64,000 nucleotides of DNA from ZAX-1 sp046533095 (GTDB taxonomy: Bacteria; Bacillota; Clostridia; Lachnospirales; Lachnospiraceae), in assembly GCA_046533095.1 (NCBI GenBank), contig JAJQRA010000023.1:124001-188000 (forward strand), given 5' to 3'. The notes below the pieces were generated by a model. The model did no database searches. It saw nothing but the letters and a program-made list of their open reading frames with translations, and was not told the DNA's origin. Below, one piece after another: positions 43,256 through 51,699 of the stretch. A program made the position numbers and the translations under genes. Every line of letters begins with the position of its first letter. Position 1 is the first letter of the stretch.

Positions 43256-44170
43256 TCAAATTTTTATATGCTCATATGGAGTCACCTGATAAACATAATA
43301 GTTCAGCCAATTTGTATACAGGTTGTTGGCATGGGAACGCCACTTTAAATTGGGGGTTTTGGATGTGTCGCCATCTATATAGTAGTTATAGGGCATTCGA
43401 ATGGAAAGCCCTTTTTCTTTGTCGCGCATATATTCATTATGTAAAGTCATACGGTCATATTCTGGATGGCCCATTACAAAAACTTTCTTTCCTTCTAAAT
43501 CTTGTACTAAAAAAACACCTGCCTGTTCGGATTCTGCTACAATTTCCAGTTCCGGAACTTTATCAATATCGCTTCTACGAACTTCGGTATGCCTAGAATG
43601 GGGGGCAAGAAAAACATCGTCAAAACCCATAACAAGAGGGACTCTCCTATCTAATACCTTATGTTCAAAAACCCCAAACATTTTCTCGTCCATTTTATAT
43701 TTTGGAATCCCATAGTGATGGTAAAGCGCGGCCTGCGCCCCCCAGCAGACATGCATCGTAGAGGTCACATTCGTCTTCGTCCACTCGCATATTTTCCCAA
43801 ATTCCCTCCAATAGTCAACCTCCTCATATTCCATTTGCTCTAGGGGCGCACCTGTAATGATTAGCCCATCAAATTTTTGGGTTTTCGCCTCCGTAAATGT
43901 CGTATAAAATTTGTTCAAATGGCTTTTCGGCGTATTTTTGGCTTCATGATGTTTTGGCACAATAAAGGATACATTGATCTGCAAAGGTGTGTTCGACATC
44001 GCGCGAAGCAGTTGCAATTCGGTTTCTTCCTTTAGCGGCATCAGATTTAGTATTCCGATTTCAATCGGCCTGATATCTTGGTGCATGGCCCTTGCTTCGT
44101 CCATGACAAATGTATTTTCTCTTTCCAATAATTCTTTTGCAGGTAAATCGCTTTGTGTTTTAATTGGCAT
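43256..44170 (-). CDS. metA: Homoserine O-acyltransferase
   Basis: 304 residues, the usual MetA length. It activates homoserine for methionine synthesis. Catalytic Cys is in TSTMHVCWGAQAALYHHYG and catalytic His in GHPEYDRMT, with the Glu in the same stretch. QINVSFIVPKHHEAKNTPKSH and FDGLIITGAPLEQMEYEEV are conserved. In Firmicutes many MetA enzymes use acetyl-CoA rather than succinyl-CoA; the deciding residue was not checked. No SAM riboswitch is visible in the upstream repeat region. Confidence 0.96.
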   Translation of the reverse strand: MPIKTQSDLPAKELLERENTFVMDEARAMHQDIRPIEIGILNLMPLKEETELQLLRAMSNTPLQINVSFIVPKHHEAKNTPKSHLNKFYTTFTEAKTQKFDGLIITGAPLEQMEYEEVDYWREFGKICEWTKTNVTSTMHVCWGAQAALYHHYGIPKYKMDEKMFGVFEHKVLDRRVPLVMGFDDVFLAPHSRHTEVRRSDIDKVPELEIVAESEQAGVFLVQDLEGKKVFVMGHPEYDRMTLHNEYMRDKEKGLSIRMPYNYYIDGDTSKTPNLKWRSHANNLYTNWLNYYVYQVTPYEHIKI

Positions 44171-44215
44171 TTTTTATTTTACTCCCGTCTATTTTTCATC
44201 TATATGGAAAACACC

Positions 44216-44400
44216 ACAGCCACGAAGTTCAAAAGGACCAATCACAGTCGCTACGTGGGCTATTTCCAACTTTTTAAAGCAATCCATTTTGACTAAGTTC
44301 AAAAGAACCAGCCACAGTCGCTACATGGGCTATTTCCAACTTTTAAAACAATTTATTTTGACTAAGTTCAAAAAGCAGCCACAGTCGCTGCGTGTCTTTG
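44216..44400. repeat. 70-bp tandem repeat between ligA and metA
   Basis: AAGTTCAAAAG begins units near 44225, 44295 and 44364 (periods 70 and 69), with CCACAGTCGCTACRTGGGC inside each; about 2.7 copies. It abuts the ligA stop at 44408 and precedes metA. Confidence 0.85.
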
Positions 44401-44407
44401 TATACGT

Positions 44408-46444
44408 TTAAACGCGGTTTAAAACTACCTCGCCAAGTATTCCAACCATCTCTTTTAACTCTTCTTCTGTAATGACTACGACTCCTAATTCGTTGGCTTT
44501 TGCAAGTTTACTTCCGGCATTTTCCCCCGCAAGAAGGTAATTCGTTTTTTTCGATACCGAATTTGATACCTTGCCACCATGCTGTTCAATGAGATCTGCC
44601 GCCTCTTTTCGATCCATGGTAGGAAGCGCTCCGGTAATCACAAAGGAAAGGCCCGCAAACGTTTCATCTTGATCCTCGGATTCTTCTGTCTGCATATTTA
44701 CGCCCTGTTCTTTTAGGCGATCTACAATCTTTCGATTTGTTTCATTTGCAAAAAATGTTTTTATGCATGTAGCGCTTACTTCACCGATATCATTCACTTC
44801 CTGCAGTTCTTCAAACGTTGCATTCTGCAGCTTGTCAATCGATCCAAACACTTTTATCACTGCTTTTGCGGCTGCTTTGCCGACATTTGGTATGCCAAAT
44901 CCTGTTAAAAGCTGATAGGCTTCATTCTCTTTTGATTTTTCTATTTTCTGTAGTAGTTTATCGGTATTTTTTTCTTTTCCGATAATCCCTTTTTCAATTA
45001 ATTCTTCTTTGTGATGCTTTAAATCATAAATATCTGCGATGTCCTTTAGATAGCCAAGCTGCACTAAATCTATAATATACGTACTGCCAAATCCTTTGAT
45101 ATCCATTGCGTCCCGTCCGACAAAATTGATAATATGGCGTTCTAGCTGTGCAGGGCAACTTGGGGATGTACATTTTATATCTGCCGTATCTGCCTCCCGC
45201 TGCGTTTTCGCATGGCATACCGGGCAGACATCCGGAATCTGGTAACGTTTCCAATCTGTACCTTGCCTCTTTTCCTTTATAACGCGCCTGATTTTTGGGA
45301 TAATTTCCCCTGATTTATAGACCACAATTCGATCTCCAATCCCAATATCCAGCTCATTGATAAAATCCTGATTATGCAGCGTTGCCCTTGCTACGCTTGT
45401 CCCACATAGGCGCACCGGTTCAAAAATTGCAGTAGGTGTAATCCTTCCGGTTCTTCCCACGGACAACTCTACATCCAGCAAAGTCGTTTCTTTTTCTTCT
45501 GGGGGATATTTATAGGCAATTGCCCATTTTGGCACTTTTGATGTAGTCCCTAATTTTTCCCGATCAGACAGGCTGTTGATTTTTACCACGGCACCATCAA
45601 TATCATAGCCTAGGTTCCCGCGCTCTTCCCCTATTTTAACGATTGCATCCCACACTTCTTCCGGCGTTTTACAAACCTTGTAGTGATCAATGACTTTTAT
45701 CCCATTTTCTTTTAAAAATTCATACCCCTGCGTATGCGTGTCAAATATTCTTCCTCTCGTCTGTTGTATGTTAAATACAAACATGGACAAATTCCGTTCT
45801 TTTGTAATTTTACTGTCCAGCTGGCGCAACGTTCCTGCCGCACAGTTCCTTGGATTGGCAAACAGTTTTTTCCCTGCCAGCTCCTGGCTTTCATTCACCT
45901 TGCAAAATGTTTCATTGTCTATATATACTTCCCCACGCACTTCGATATAGGGCAGCGGCTTTTTTAGCTTTCTTTTTACATCGGAAATCGCTTTGGCATT
46001 TTCTGTCACATCTTCCCCATATTCGATTCCATTTCCCCTCGTAACTGCGAGCTTTAAATCGCCCTCCTCATAGCGCAGCGAAAGGGAAAGCCCATCAATT
46101 TTGTATTCGACGACAAATTCCGGATCCGCAAGCTGCTGTATCATTTCTGTTACAAAATTTTTGACGTCTTCTTCTGAAAAAACATCTTGCAAGCTAAGCA
46201 TCGGCACATTGTGGCGCACCGTAACACCAGCCTCCCGCTTTACAGCGCCTAGCACTTTCTGCGTAGGGGAATCTTTCGTCGCAAGACTTTTAAATTCCCC
46301 CTCTAAACGTTTTAGCTCCTGCATCAGTGTATCATATTCAAAATCACTGATTTTTGGATCGTCCTTATTATAATAGCGGTCACTGTGGTATTCAATCTGC
46401 TCTCTAAGTGCGTCAACCCGCTCTTTTGCCTGTTCAATTTCCAT
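44408..46444 (-). CDS. ligA: NAD+-dependent DNA ligase
   Basis: 678 residues, normal. The adenylation domain has the AMP lysine in VEYKIDGLSLSLRYEEG and LAVTRGNGIEYGEDVT. The zinc finger is CPVCHAKTQREAD...CTSPSCPAQ (four Cys). HhH repeats follow (GFGIPNVGKAAAKAV) and a C-terminal BRCT domain (FAGLSFVITGALPTMDRKEA). It seals nicks in replication and repair. It is followed by metA and preceded by the pseudouridine synthase at 46461. Confidence 0.98.
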   Translation of the reverse strand: MEIEQAKERVDALREQIEYHSDRYYNKDDPKISDFEYDTLMQELKRLEGEFKSLATKDSPTQKVLGAVKREAGVTVRHNVPMLSLQDVFSEEDVKNFVTEMIQQLADPEFVVEYKIDGLSLSLRYEEGDLKLAVTRGNGIEYGEDVTENAKAISDVKRKLKKPLPYIEVRGEVYIDNETFCKVNESQELAGKKLFANPRNCAAGTLRQLDSKITKERNLSMFVFNIQQTRGRIFDTHTQGYEFLKENGIKVIDHYKVCKTPEEVWDAIVKIGEERGNLGYDIDGAVVKINSLSDREKLGTTSKVPKWAIAYKYPPEEKETTLLDVELSVGRTGRITPTAIFEPVRLCGTSVARATLHNQDFINELDIGIGDRIVVYKSGEIIPKIRRVIKEKRQGTDWKRYQIPDVCPVCHAKTQREADTADIKCTSPSCPAQLERHIINFVGRDAMDIKGFGSTYIIDLVQLGYLKDIADIYDLKHHKEELIEKGIIGKEKNTDKLLQKIEKSKENEAYQLLTGFGIPNVGKAAAKAVIKVFGSIDKLQNATFEELQEVNDIGEVSATCIKTFFANETNRKIVDRLKEQGVNMQTEESEDQDETFAGLSFVITGALPTMDRKEAADLIEQHGGKVSNSVSKKTNYLLAGENAGSKLAKANELGVVVITEEELKEMVGILGEVVLNRV

Positions 46445-46460
46445 AACCTATGGTCCCTTC

Positions 46461-47189
46461 CTATCCATTTATATCCTGATACAATTGATCCAGTTCTTCT
46501 GTTGTTACATTTCGATATGTACCCGATTTTAAATTGCCCAGTTTAATATTCATGATGCGGATACGTTCTAATTCCACTACCTCATAGTGAAAATTTTCAC
46601 ACATCCTTCGAATCTGCCTGTTTAATCCTTGCGTCAAAATGATATGGAACGTCCGCTTTTTGGTCTGCCAGATCTTGCAGTCCCTTGTTCGCCTTTTTAG
46701 TTCTTCCAGGAAAACCCCTTGCGACATTTGTTTTATAAAATCTGCAGTCAATCCTTTGTTTACCGTTACGACATATTCCTTTTCATGCATATTTTGAGCT
46801 TTCATTATTTTATTTACAAGCTCTCCTTGGTTCGTCATCAAGAGCAAGCCTTTCGAGTCCTTGTCAAGTCGTCCTACCGGATAAATGCGTTTGGGATAAT
46901 TGATAAAATCCACAACATTATTTTTTTCCTTTTTCTGGGCGGTGCACACAACCCCCACCGGTTTATTCACCACCAGTAAAATAACTGCTTCCTCTTTGCT
47001 TATTTCCTTTCCACAATACGTAACGGCCTGCCCTTGCTCTACCTTATCGCCCATCACTGCGTCCACCCCATCAATTTTAACCTTTCCGGCCAAAACTTGA
47101 CGGTCTGCTTCTCTTCTTGAACAGATTCCGGCATCGCTTAAAAATTTATTGATCCTTACTGTGGGCTTTCGTCCATTATCATCCTGCAT
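46461..47189 (-). CDS. 23S rRNA pseudouridine synthase, RluF/RluB type
   Basis: 242 residues. S4 domain at about 10-60 (VRINKFLSDAGICSRREADR) and catalytic domain with Asp in IYPVGRLDKDSKGLLLMTNQ. Near the end, HIILTQGLNRQIRRMCENFH is the RluF/RluB signature. RluF modifies U2604/U2605 region of 23S rRNA in E. coli. The last residues (TTEELDQLYQDI) are standard. It is 17 bp before ligA. Confidence 0.93.
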   Translation of the reverse strand: MQDDNGRKPTVRINKFLSDAGICSRREADRQVLAGKVKIDGVDAVMGDKVEQGQAVTYCGKEISKEEAVILLVVNKPVGVVCTAQKKEKNNVVDFINYPKRIYPVGRLDKDSKGLLLMTNQGELVNKIMKAQNMHEKEYVVTVNKGLTADFIKQMSQGVFLEELKRRTRDCKIWQTKKRTFHIILTQGLNRQIRRMCENFHYEVVELERIRIMNIKLGNLKSGTYRNVTTEELDQLYQDING

Positions 47190-47296
47190 ATACGCTCCTA
47201 TTGAACTTTTGTCCGTTATGAAATGCTTATCTTTGACAATTCTAACACATTATAGATACCTTTTCAATTTTTTTGATCGATACTCTTAGCATTTCT

Positions 47297-47731
47297 TTAC
47301 AGATACCTTTTCAATTTCTCAATATTTTTTTCTTCAAAATCCATTAGTTCATTTGCCAATTCATTTGCATAGCTTCCTGCATTTTTATTATTATGCGTCA
47401 CTTTCATCAGTTCTGTTATGCCTTTTGCGCGCCCTTGAATGACCATATCGGCAACATGGCTTGTACTGGTATTTAGCAATGTGTTCACTTGTATGCCGGT
47501 CCAAAGCATCGCCTTTGACACCGCTTTTTCCTCTTTGGGTTTTCGACCTTGTTCCCGCAGTTTTTTTTCAGCCTTCCGTTGAAATTCCCTGTATTTATTC
47601 GCTTGCAGATTTAAGTCATATGCTAATTCTTCATCATATACCTTATTTAACACGGTGTTAATTGCCTCCACTGCCATCCTTGAATTTCTACAGGATTCAT
47701 TTAATACACTTACTTCCTCATTTCTAATCAT
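47297..47731 (-). CDS. All-helical protein of unknown function
   Basis: 144 residues, predicted entirely helical and soluble. NEEVSVLNESCRNSRMAVEA, YREFQRKAEKKLREQGRKPK and GRAKGITELMKVTHNNKNAG stand out; the last may mark a conserved helix-loop of a four-helix bundle. No family name comes to mind and no metal-ligand pattern is clear. It sits alone between the pseudouridine synthase and the SH3 gene. It looks genuine by length, codon use and an apparent start with GGAGA. Confidence 0.7.
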   Translation of the reverse strand: MIRNEEVSVLNESCRNSRMAVEAINTVLNKVYDEELAYDLNLQANKYREFQRKAEKKLREQGRKPKEEKAVSKAMLWTGIQVNTLLNTSTSHVADMVIQGRAKGITELMKVTHNNKNAGSYANELANELMDFEEKNIEKLKRYL

Positions 47732-48063
47732 AAGAATCTCCCATCGCGTGAATTTTCGTTCATTTGATTAGGATTCATCTTTTCTATGATTTTATACATA
47801 AAAATTCCTGTAAAAAGCATCGTGTATTTTCAGATGTCACTAAGGAACAGTTCCTAAGGCAATCCACGCCATGCAAACGCAGGTGGACTAATTCGAATTT
47901 ATTTGGAACAGCATTTTGTTCCTATCATCGTCTCCTATTTACCTCTTTCATTCTATCGTTCTATATTTACAAAAACGCAACCAAAAAGGGCATCTTTCTA
48001 AATTTTCTTAGAAAAATGTCCTTTCACAGATTCATGAAACCTTAACTTTTCGTTATCCAAGGA
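47732..48063. other. 332-bp gap with hairpins
   Basis: No coding region is seen. It holds a near-palindrome AGGAACAGTTCCT near 47854, a hairpin GGAACA-gcattt-TGTTCC (47905-47922) that nearly matches the core of the hairpin at 5428-5469, and the SH3 gene's terminator (47983-48024). Confidence 0.6.
47983..48024 (-). terminator. Intrinsic terminator of the SH3-domain gene
   Basis: On the minus strand, AAAGG-A-CATTTTTCTAA pairs with TTAGAAAGATG-C-CCTTT across a short loop (one G-U and one mismatch) and runs into a T-tract. It lies 40 bp past the stop at 48064. Confidence 0.8.
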
Positions 48064-49362
48064 TTACTTATCATTTAAGAGCAAATCCGTTTTTATATAA
48101 CCGGTTTTTTCTTTCCATTCCACTTTTGTCCAGCCTTCTTCATAGCTTAAGATCACCTTTATCGTATCTCCCGGTGCGGCGGTTCCCATTAGCTCCCCTT
48201 CCTCACTCATGGTTCTACGTACATTAAAAGCATTGTTTAAGGTCATGACTTTGCCTTCCGCCAAATAAGCCAGTCCGGGGCTTTCATTTGTAGTGGCCGT
48301 TCCATCTTCTCCACCCTCAGGTGCTTTTGTACTTACAAATTCACTCTTTACGTATGCTTTTTCCCCATTAAACTCAATGATGCTCCATCCATCTTCGGTT
48401 GTTCCAATCCTTTTTAGGGAATCTCCTTTCACCGCAGCCCCTGCTTTTTCTGCTGTTTCATTCGGCTCTTTCCTAATATTTATATTGTCTAGGGCATACA
48501 CCGTTTCAGAAGTTTCTGTTACCGTAGAATTCTCCTCCGGCGTTGGCTCTTCTTGCGATTCCGGCGTTGGCTCTTCTTGCGGTCCCCGCGTTGGCTCTTC
48601 CGTTGTTGTCTCCTCCGACGTTTCTAGCGAAGCAACCCATGCTTGTACTGCTTCCGGCACAGTAACTTTCACCATGTTTTTCAGATTCTCATCTGCATCA
48701 ATTGCTTCGGCATATCTTTTTTGCACATCTGCCAATAAGGCAAGGACATCTTCTTCTTGCTCAAAAGCATCGATCTTCTCCTTAATGCTTGTGTCTAGTT
48801 GCAGATCCTGCGTTTGCATATTAAAATTGCAATATAAGTTATCTATATAAAATTCTCCATTTTCATTTGTTTTTACATAGAAAAAGTCAAGTCCGGGGGC
48901 TGTCGCTTCCACTCCTGTAAACCGCATGTCAAAAAGTACCGAAAGCATATAGGAGGTATCATCTAATCCGCTTTTTGTATAGCATTTAATATTTTCATAC
49001 CCCTCTATAAATTGGCTACGTACGGCTATATAGCTTTTTTCTTTCTCAGAAACTGGGATTGCATAGGTAGCCAGGGTATCGGTATCCCCATCTTTGTATG
49101 CCGTGTAATAGTTTGCAATCAATGTATTGATTTTCGGTATCGCATCTACTTGATATGTTTCAACCTCATTTGGGTTTTCCGCTTCTACCTTTAAAACATC
49201 CGTGTCGTCTGCTGTTGGCTCCCCTGATTTACCAACATTTAGCGCCAGTGCAACTACAATGACAACAACAACCACACCTGCCACTATATAGCGAATATTT
49301 TTTTTGCAAAATGTTAACATTTTATCTATATTCCCTGGATTTTTTCCCATTTGATCTCCCAT
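48064..49362 (-). CDS. Membrane-anchored protein with two bacterial SH3 domains
   Basis: 432 residues. An N-terminal cytosolic ~30 residues precede one membrane helix (VVVVIVVALALNV), so the rest is outside. Residues ~70-235 are an unrecognised mixed domain (DAIPKINTLIANYYTAYKDG). A Pro/Glu/Thr/Gln-rich linker (EEPTRGPQEEPTPESQEEP) leads to SH3-like domains at ~300-360 (NINIRKEPNETAEKAG) and ~375-432 (NAFNVRRTMSEEGELMG). SH3_3 domains often bind peptidoglycan, so a cell-wall role is likely. The linker is another in-gene repeat. Confidence 0.85.
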   Translation of the reverse strand: MGDQMGKNPGNIDKMLTFCKKNIRYIVAGVVVVVIVVALALNVGKSGEPTADDTDVLKVEAENPNEVETYQVDAIPKINTLIANYYTAYKDGDTDTLATYAIPVSEKEKSYIAVRSQFIEGYENIKCYTKSGLDDTSYMLSVLFDMRFTGVEATAPGLDFFYVKTNENGEFYIDNLYCNFNMQTQDLQLDTSIKEKIDAFEQEEDVLALLADVQKRYAEAIDADENLKNMVKVTVPEAVQAWVASLETSEETTTEEPTRGPQEEPTPESQEEPTPEENSTVTETSETVYALDNINIRKEPNETAEKAGAAVKGDSLKRIGTTEDGWSIIEFNGEKAYVKSEFVSTKAPEGGEDGTATTNESPGLAYLAEGKVMTLNNAFNVRRTMSEEGELMGTAAPGDTIKVILSYEEGWTKVEWKEKTGYIKTDLLLNDK

Positions 49363-49523
49363 CTATCCTCTTTACGGATACAAAAACTAGAACGTTGAAA
49401 GTTTTTTCAACACTATTTTTCTAATTTATCATCTATTGTGAAACTACAACTGCTGAATTTTTAAAATAAAAGTTTCTATTCAAAAAGGTTATATTCTATA
49501 GGGTTTGATTTCCTATGGAATAG

Positions 49524-49595
49524 TGCACCCAGAGGGAATCGAACCCCCAGCCCCAGAACCGGAATCTGATGTTTTATCCGTTAAACTATGGGTGC
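49524..49595 (-). tRNA. tRNA-Arg (anticodon CCG)
   Basis: 72 nt. Acceptor arms GCACCCA/TGGGTGC pair; D-arm contains TAGTTTAACGGATA; anticodon stem CAGA/TCTG encloses TTCCGGT, giving anticodon CCG (reads CGG); T-arm contains GGTTCGATTCC. Discriminator is A and CCA is not encoded. Its promoter is at 49753-49781. Confidence 0.95.
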
Positions 49596-49700
49596 AAATA
49601 CCTATCTATCAATCATGCGCAACGATGGGTGCCAATACCTATTCTATCACTTATGCGCAACGATGGGTGCCAATACCTATTCTATCACTTATGTTGAGCC
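49588..49700. repeat. 37/38-bp tandem repeat that copies the tRNA 5' end
   Basis: ATGGGTGC (the tRNA acceptor 5' end, minus strand) recurs at 49588, 49625 and 49663, each followed by AATACCTATYCTATCA-type sequence. The tRNA's own 5' end is therefore one member of a tandem duplication lying between promoter and tRNA. Confidence 0.85.
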
Positions 49701-49752
49701 AGCCTACAGCTCTTTAAATTCATACCGAATCGCTAACATATAAATCTTTGAA

Positions 49753-49781
49753 ATTATAGCATACTTTATGATAAAAATCAA
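49753..49781 (-). promoter_or_regulatory. Sigma-A promoter of tRNA-Arg
   Basis: TTGATT (49781-49776), 17-bp spacer, TATAAT (49758-49753) with an extended TATGC before it. A start near 49746 would give a ~150-nt leader that contains the repeat and is removed when the tRNA is matured. Confidence 0.75.
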
Positions 49782-49848
49782 AAGTTATTTTCAAATTATT
49801 GATAAGTTCCATATATTTACAATCTCGGGGTTTTGCTACACAACCAAT

Positions 49849-49957
49849 GTATCGCATTTGGATATGGAATCGTCACGCTAAAAGCTGTTCCCATCCGGAC
49901 ATCTGCGCCGGATAAATGCGGTATCGCATTCGGATACGGAATCGTCACGCTAAAAGC
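49849..49957. repeat. 72-bp-period duplication of the aroK 3' end
   Basis: GTATCGCATTYGGATAYGGA followed by ATCGTCACGCTAAAAGC occurs at 49849 and 49921. The copy at 49921 contains the aroK stop and last codons; the other lies past the end of the gene. The rest of the 49596-49944 gap is the tRNA promoter and leader. Confidence 0.85.
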
Positions 49958-50454
49958 CCTTTTATTTCATTTGCAATGAAACTTGGCTTTTTATTATCTG
50001 TTGCTATCGTTATATCTGCCGCCCATTCGTATGCCGTCTTCTGCTTGAAAAAAAAAACTTTTATATATGCCGTATTCATATTCCCATTTAACAAAGGGCG
50101 AGTATCCCTATGCTTGACCCGCTCTAAAATAGTTTCCGGGCTAGCTGTCAGCAATACGATAACGCCATTTTCTTTCATCCGTTTTACATTGTCTCGATTT
50201 AATACCGCGCCACCACCACATGCGACCACATGCCTGCCCTGTGATTGACACTCTTTTAAAATATCTGATTCCATACTCCGAAATGCCGCTTCGCCCTGCT
50301 GTTCAAATATTTGTGGAATCTGCATGCCACTCCTCTGTGCAATCACTTGATCAATATCCATTTTTTTATATGCAAGCAATTCCGCCAAGCTGTGTAAAAT
50401 TGTACTCTTCCCTGTTCCCATAAACCCGATGAGAAATATATTTGCCTTCACCAT
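49945..50454 (-). CDS. aroK: Shikimate kinase containing an Illumina adapter artefact
   Basis: 169 residues. Walker A IFLIGFMGTGKST, DIDQVI with the shikimate-binding Asp, GEAAFRSMESD and CGGGAVL are normal; RDTRPLLNG is the lid. It phosphorylates shikimate in aromatic amino-acid synthesis. Residues ~133-143 read as FFFKQKTAYE, the translation of Illumina P7 plus poly-T, instead of the usual segment LL-x-x-R-x-x-x-YE before AAD. The frame is kept and the downstream WAADITI is normal, so the true gene is almost certainly intact and this stretch is wrong. It is divergent from aroE. Confidence 0.9.
   Translation of the reverse strand: MVKANIFLIGFMGTGKSTILHSLAELLAYKKMDIDQVIAQRSGMQIPQIFEQQGEAAFRSMESDILKECQSQGRHVVACGGGAVLNRDNVKRMKENGVIVLLTASPETILERVKHRDTRPLLNGNMNTAYIKVFFFKQKTAYEWAADITIATDNKKPSFIANEIKGLLA
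50027..50057. other. Illumina P7 adapter sequence and poly-A (artefact)
   Basis: GTATGCCGTCTTCTGCTTG, preceded by TC, gives a 21-base exact match to the reverse complement of the P7 flow-cell sequence (50027-50047). Ten consecutive A follow (50048-50057), the typical read-through pattern. Confidence 0.96.
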
Positions 50455-50558
50455 GCTACTCCTTCATATTTTCATGTATCTTATCCAGAAGGTAACGATT
50501 CGTCCTATCTCTTTCCTAGTTCTTAGTATAACGTACTAAATCAAAAGGTGCAAGTCCT

Positions 50559-50587
50559 TGACATATTTTTTAGAATACTTTAAAATT
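50559..50587 (+). promoter_or_regulatory. Sigma-A promoter of aroE-aroF
   Basis: TTGACA (50559-50564), 17-bp spacer, TAAAAT (50582-50587). A start near 50594 gives a ~225-nt leader before aroE. Confidence 0.7.
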
Positions 50588-50593
50588 ATCATT

Positions 50594-50817
50594 ATGCTAC
50601 TATTCGCAGCTAGCTGTGAAAGTAACGTTTATGTACACAAACTGCACAAAAAACGTGCGGTTTGACACCTCAAACCCTTGCACTTTTATGCAAAAAATGC
50701 ACAAAAGCGACTTTGCGGTAATGGGCTGTGAAAGTAACATCTTTATGCATTGTCATCAGTTTGCCGCTTTGCATATTGAAAGCTGTTGTGTATAACCAAA
50801 GCTTCAAAGGAGATCGT
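50594..50817 (+). other. Structured leader of aroE
   Basis: GCTGTGAAAGTAAC is repeated at 50614 and 50725, 111 bp apart. Between them are AAACTGCAC/GTGCGGTTT and TTGCA-type stems. No T-box or known riboswitch pattern is recognised. Confidence 0.4.
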
Positions 50818-51684
50818 ATGAATATAGAAATTACCGGAAAAACGATACTTACCGGACTTTTAGGCAGTCCTGTGGCTCACAGCATTTCCCCCAAAATACA
50901 TAACGAGGCTTTTCGCCAACTAGGCCTTGCTTACGTCTATCTTGCATTTGATGTAAAAAAAGAGCAATTGCAAGAAGCAGTTTCCGGGTTAAAAGCGATC
51001 AACATGCGGGGGTTCAACTTGACGATGCCCTTAAAAGTTTCCGTACTTCCCCTTTTAGATGCGCTTTCTCCTGCCGCAAAACTTGCACAGTCTGTAAATA
51101 CGGTTTTGATAAAGGATCAACGGTTAACAGGCCATACAACAGATGGTCTTGGCTACATGCGTTCTGTATCAGAGGGCGGTTTTTCCATTCTTGGGAAAAA
51201 AATGACATTGCTAGGTGCAGGTGGAGCCGCTGCCGCAATTTGTGTACAAGCCGCCTTAGATGGTGTTTCTGCGATCGACTTATTTAGACGCAACAATCAT
51301 TCTTGGGATCGTACTTTAGCCTTTTGCCACCTTGTAGCAAAAGAAACTGGCTGCAATATTTCTTTGTATGATCTTGCAGATTTGCATCAGCTAAAAGCCA
51401 GTATAAAAGAAAGCACTATTTTAACAAATGCCACAAGCGTTGGAATGGCTCCTCATGTAGATGAGAGCCTCATCCCGGATACATCTTTCCTATATCCTGA
51501 ATTAATCGTTTCTGATATCATTTATAATCCAAGGGAAACGTTGCTTTTAAAACAGGCAAAGAGCATAGGCTGTCCAAATTTTAACGGGCTTTCTATGCTC
51601 CTATATCAAGGGGCAGAAGCGTTTCGCCTCTGGACAGGGCAGGATATGCCAACGAAAGCAATCAAGGAAAAATTTTTTTCATAG
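50818..51684 (+). CDS. aroE: Shikimate dehydrogenase
   Basis: 288 residues from ATG 50818 with AAGGAG 5 nt upstream; the longer frame from 50728 has no site. SPVAHSISPKIHNEAF is the shikimate-binding region (Lys in the NLTMPLK stretch, Asp in TTDGLGY). GAGGAAAAICVQAAL is the dinucleotide motif. It reduces 3-dehydroshikimate to shikimate. It runs into aroF with a 15-bp gap, so both are co-transcribed. It is divergent from aroK. Confidence 0.95.
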   Translation: MNIEITGKTILTGLLGSPVAHSISPKIHNEAFRQLGLAYVYLAFDVKKEQLQEAVSGLKAINMRGFNLTMPLKVSVLPLLDALSPAAKLAQSVNTVLIKDQRLTGHTTDGLGYMRSVSEGGFSILGKKMTLLGAGGAAAAICVQAALDGVSAIDLFRRNNHSWDRTLAFCHLVAKETGCNISLYDLADLHQLKASIKESTILTNATSVGMAPHVDESLIPDTSFLYPELIVSDIIYNPRETLLLKQAKSIGCPNFNGLSMLLYQGAEAFRLWTGQDMPTKAIKEKFFS

Positions 51685-51699
51685 AAGGAGTGAAACAAA

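Noticed and set aside
47297..47731. Helical protein considered as a ferritin-like protein
   Set aside because: No paired ExxH metal-ligand motif is present.
50027..50057. Unusual FFFKQKTAYE segment considered as a natural insertion in AroK
   Set aside because: The DNA is an exact adapter match plus poly-A, so an artefact explains it better.
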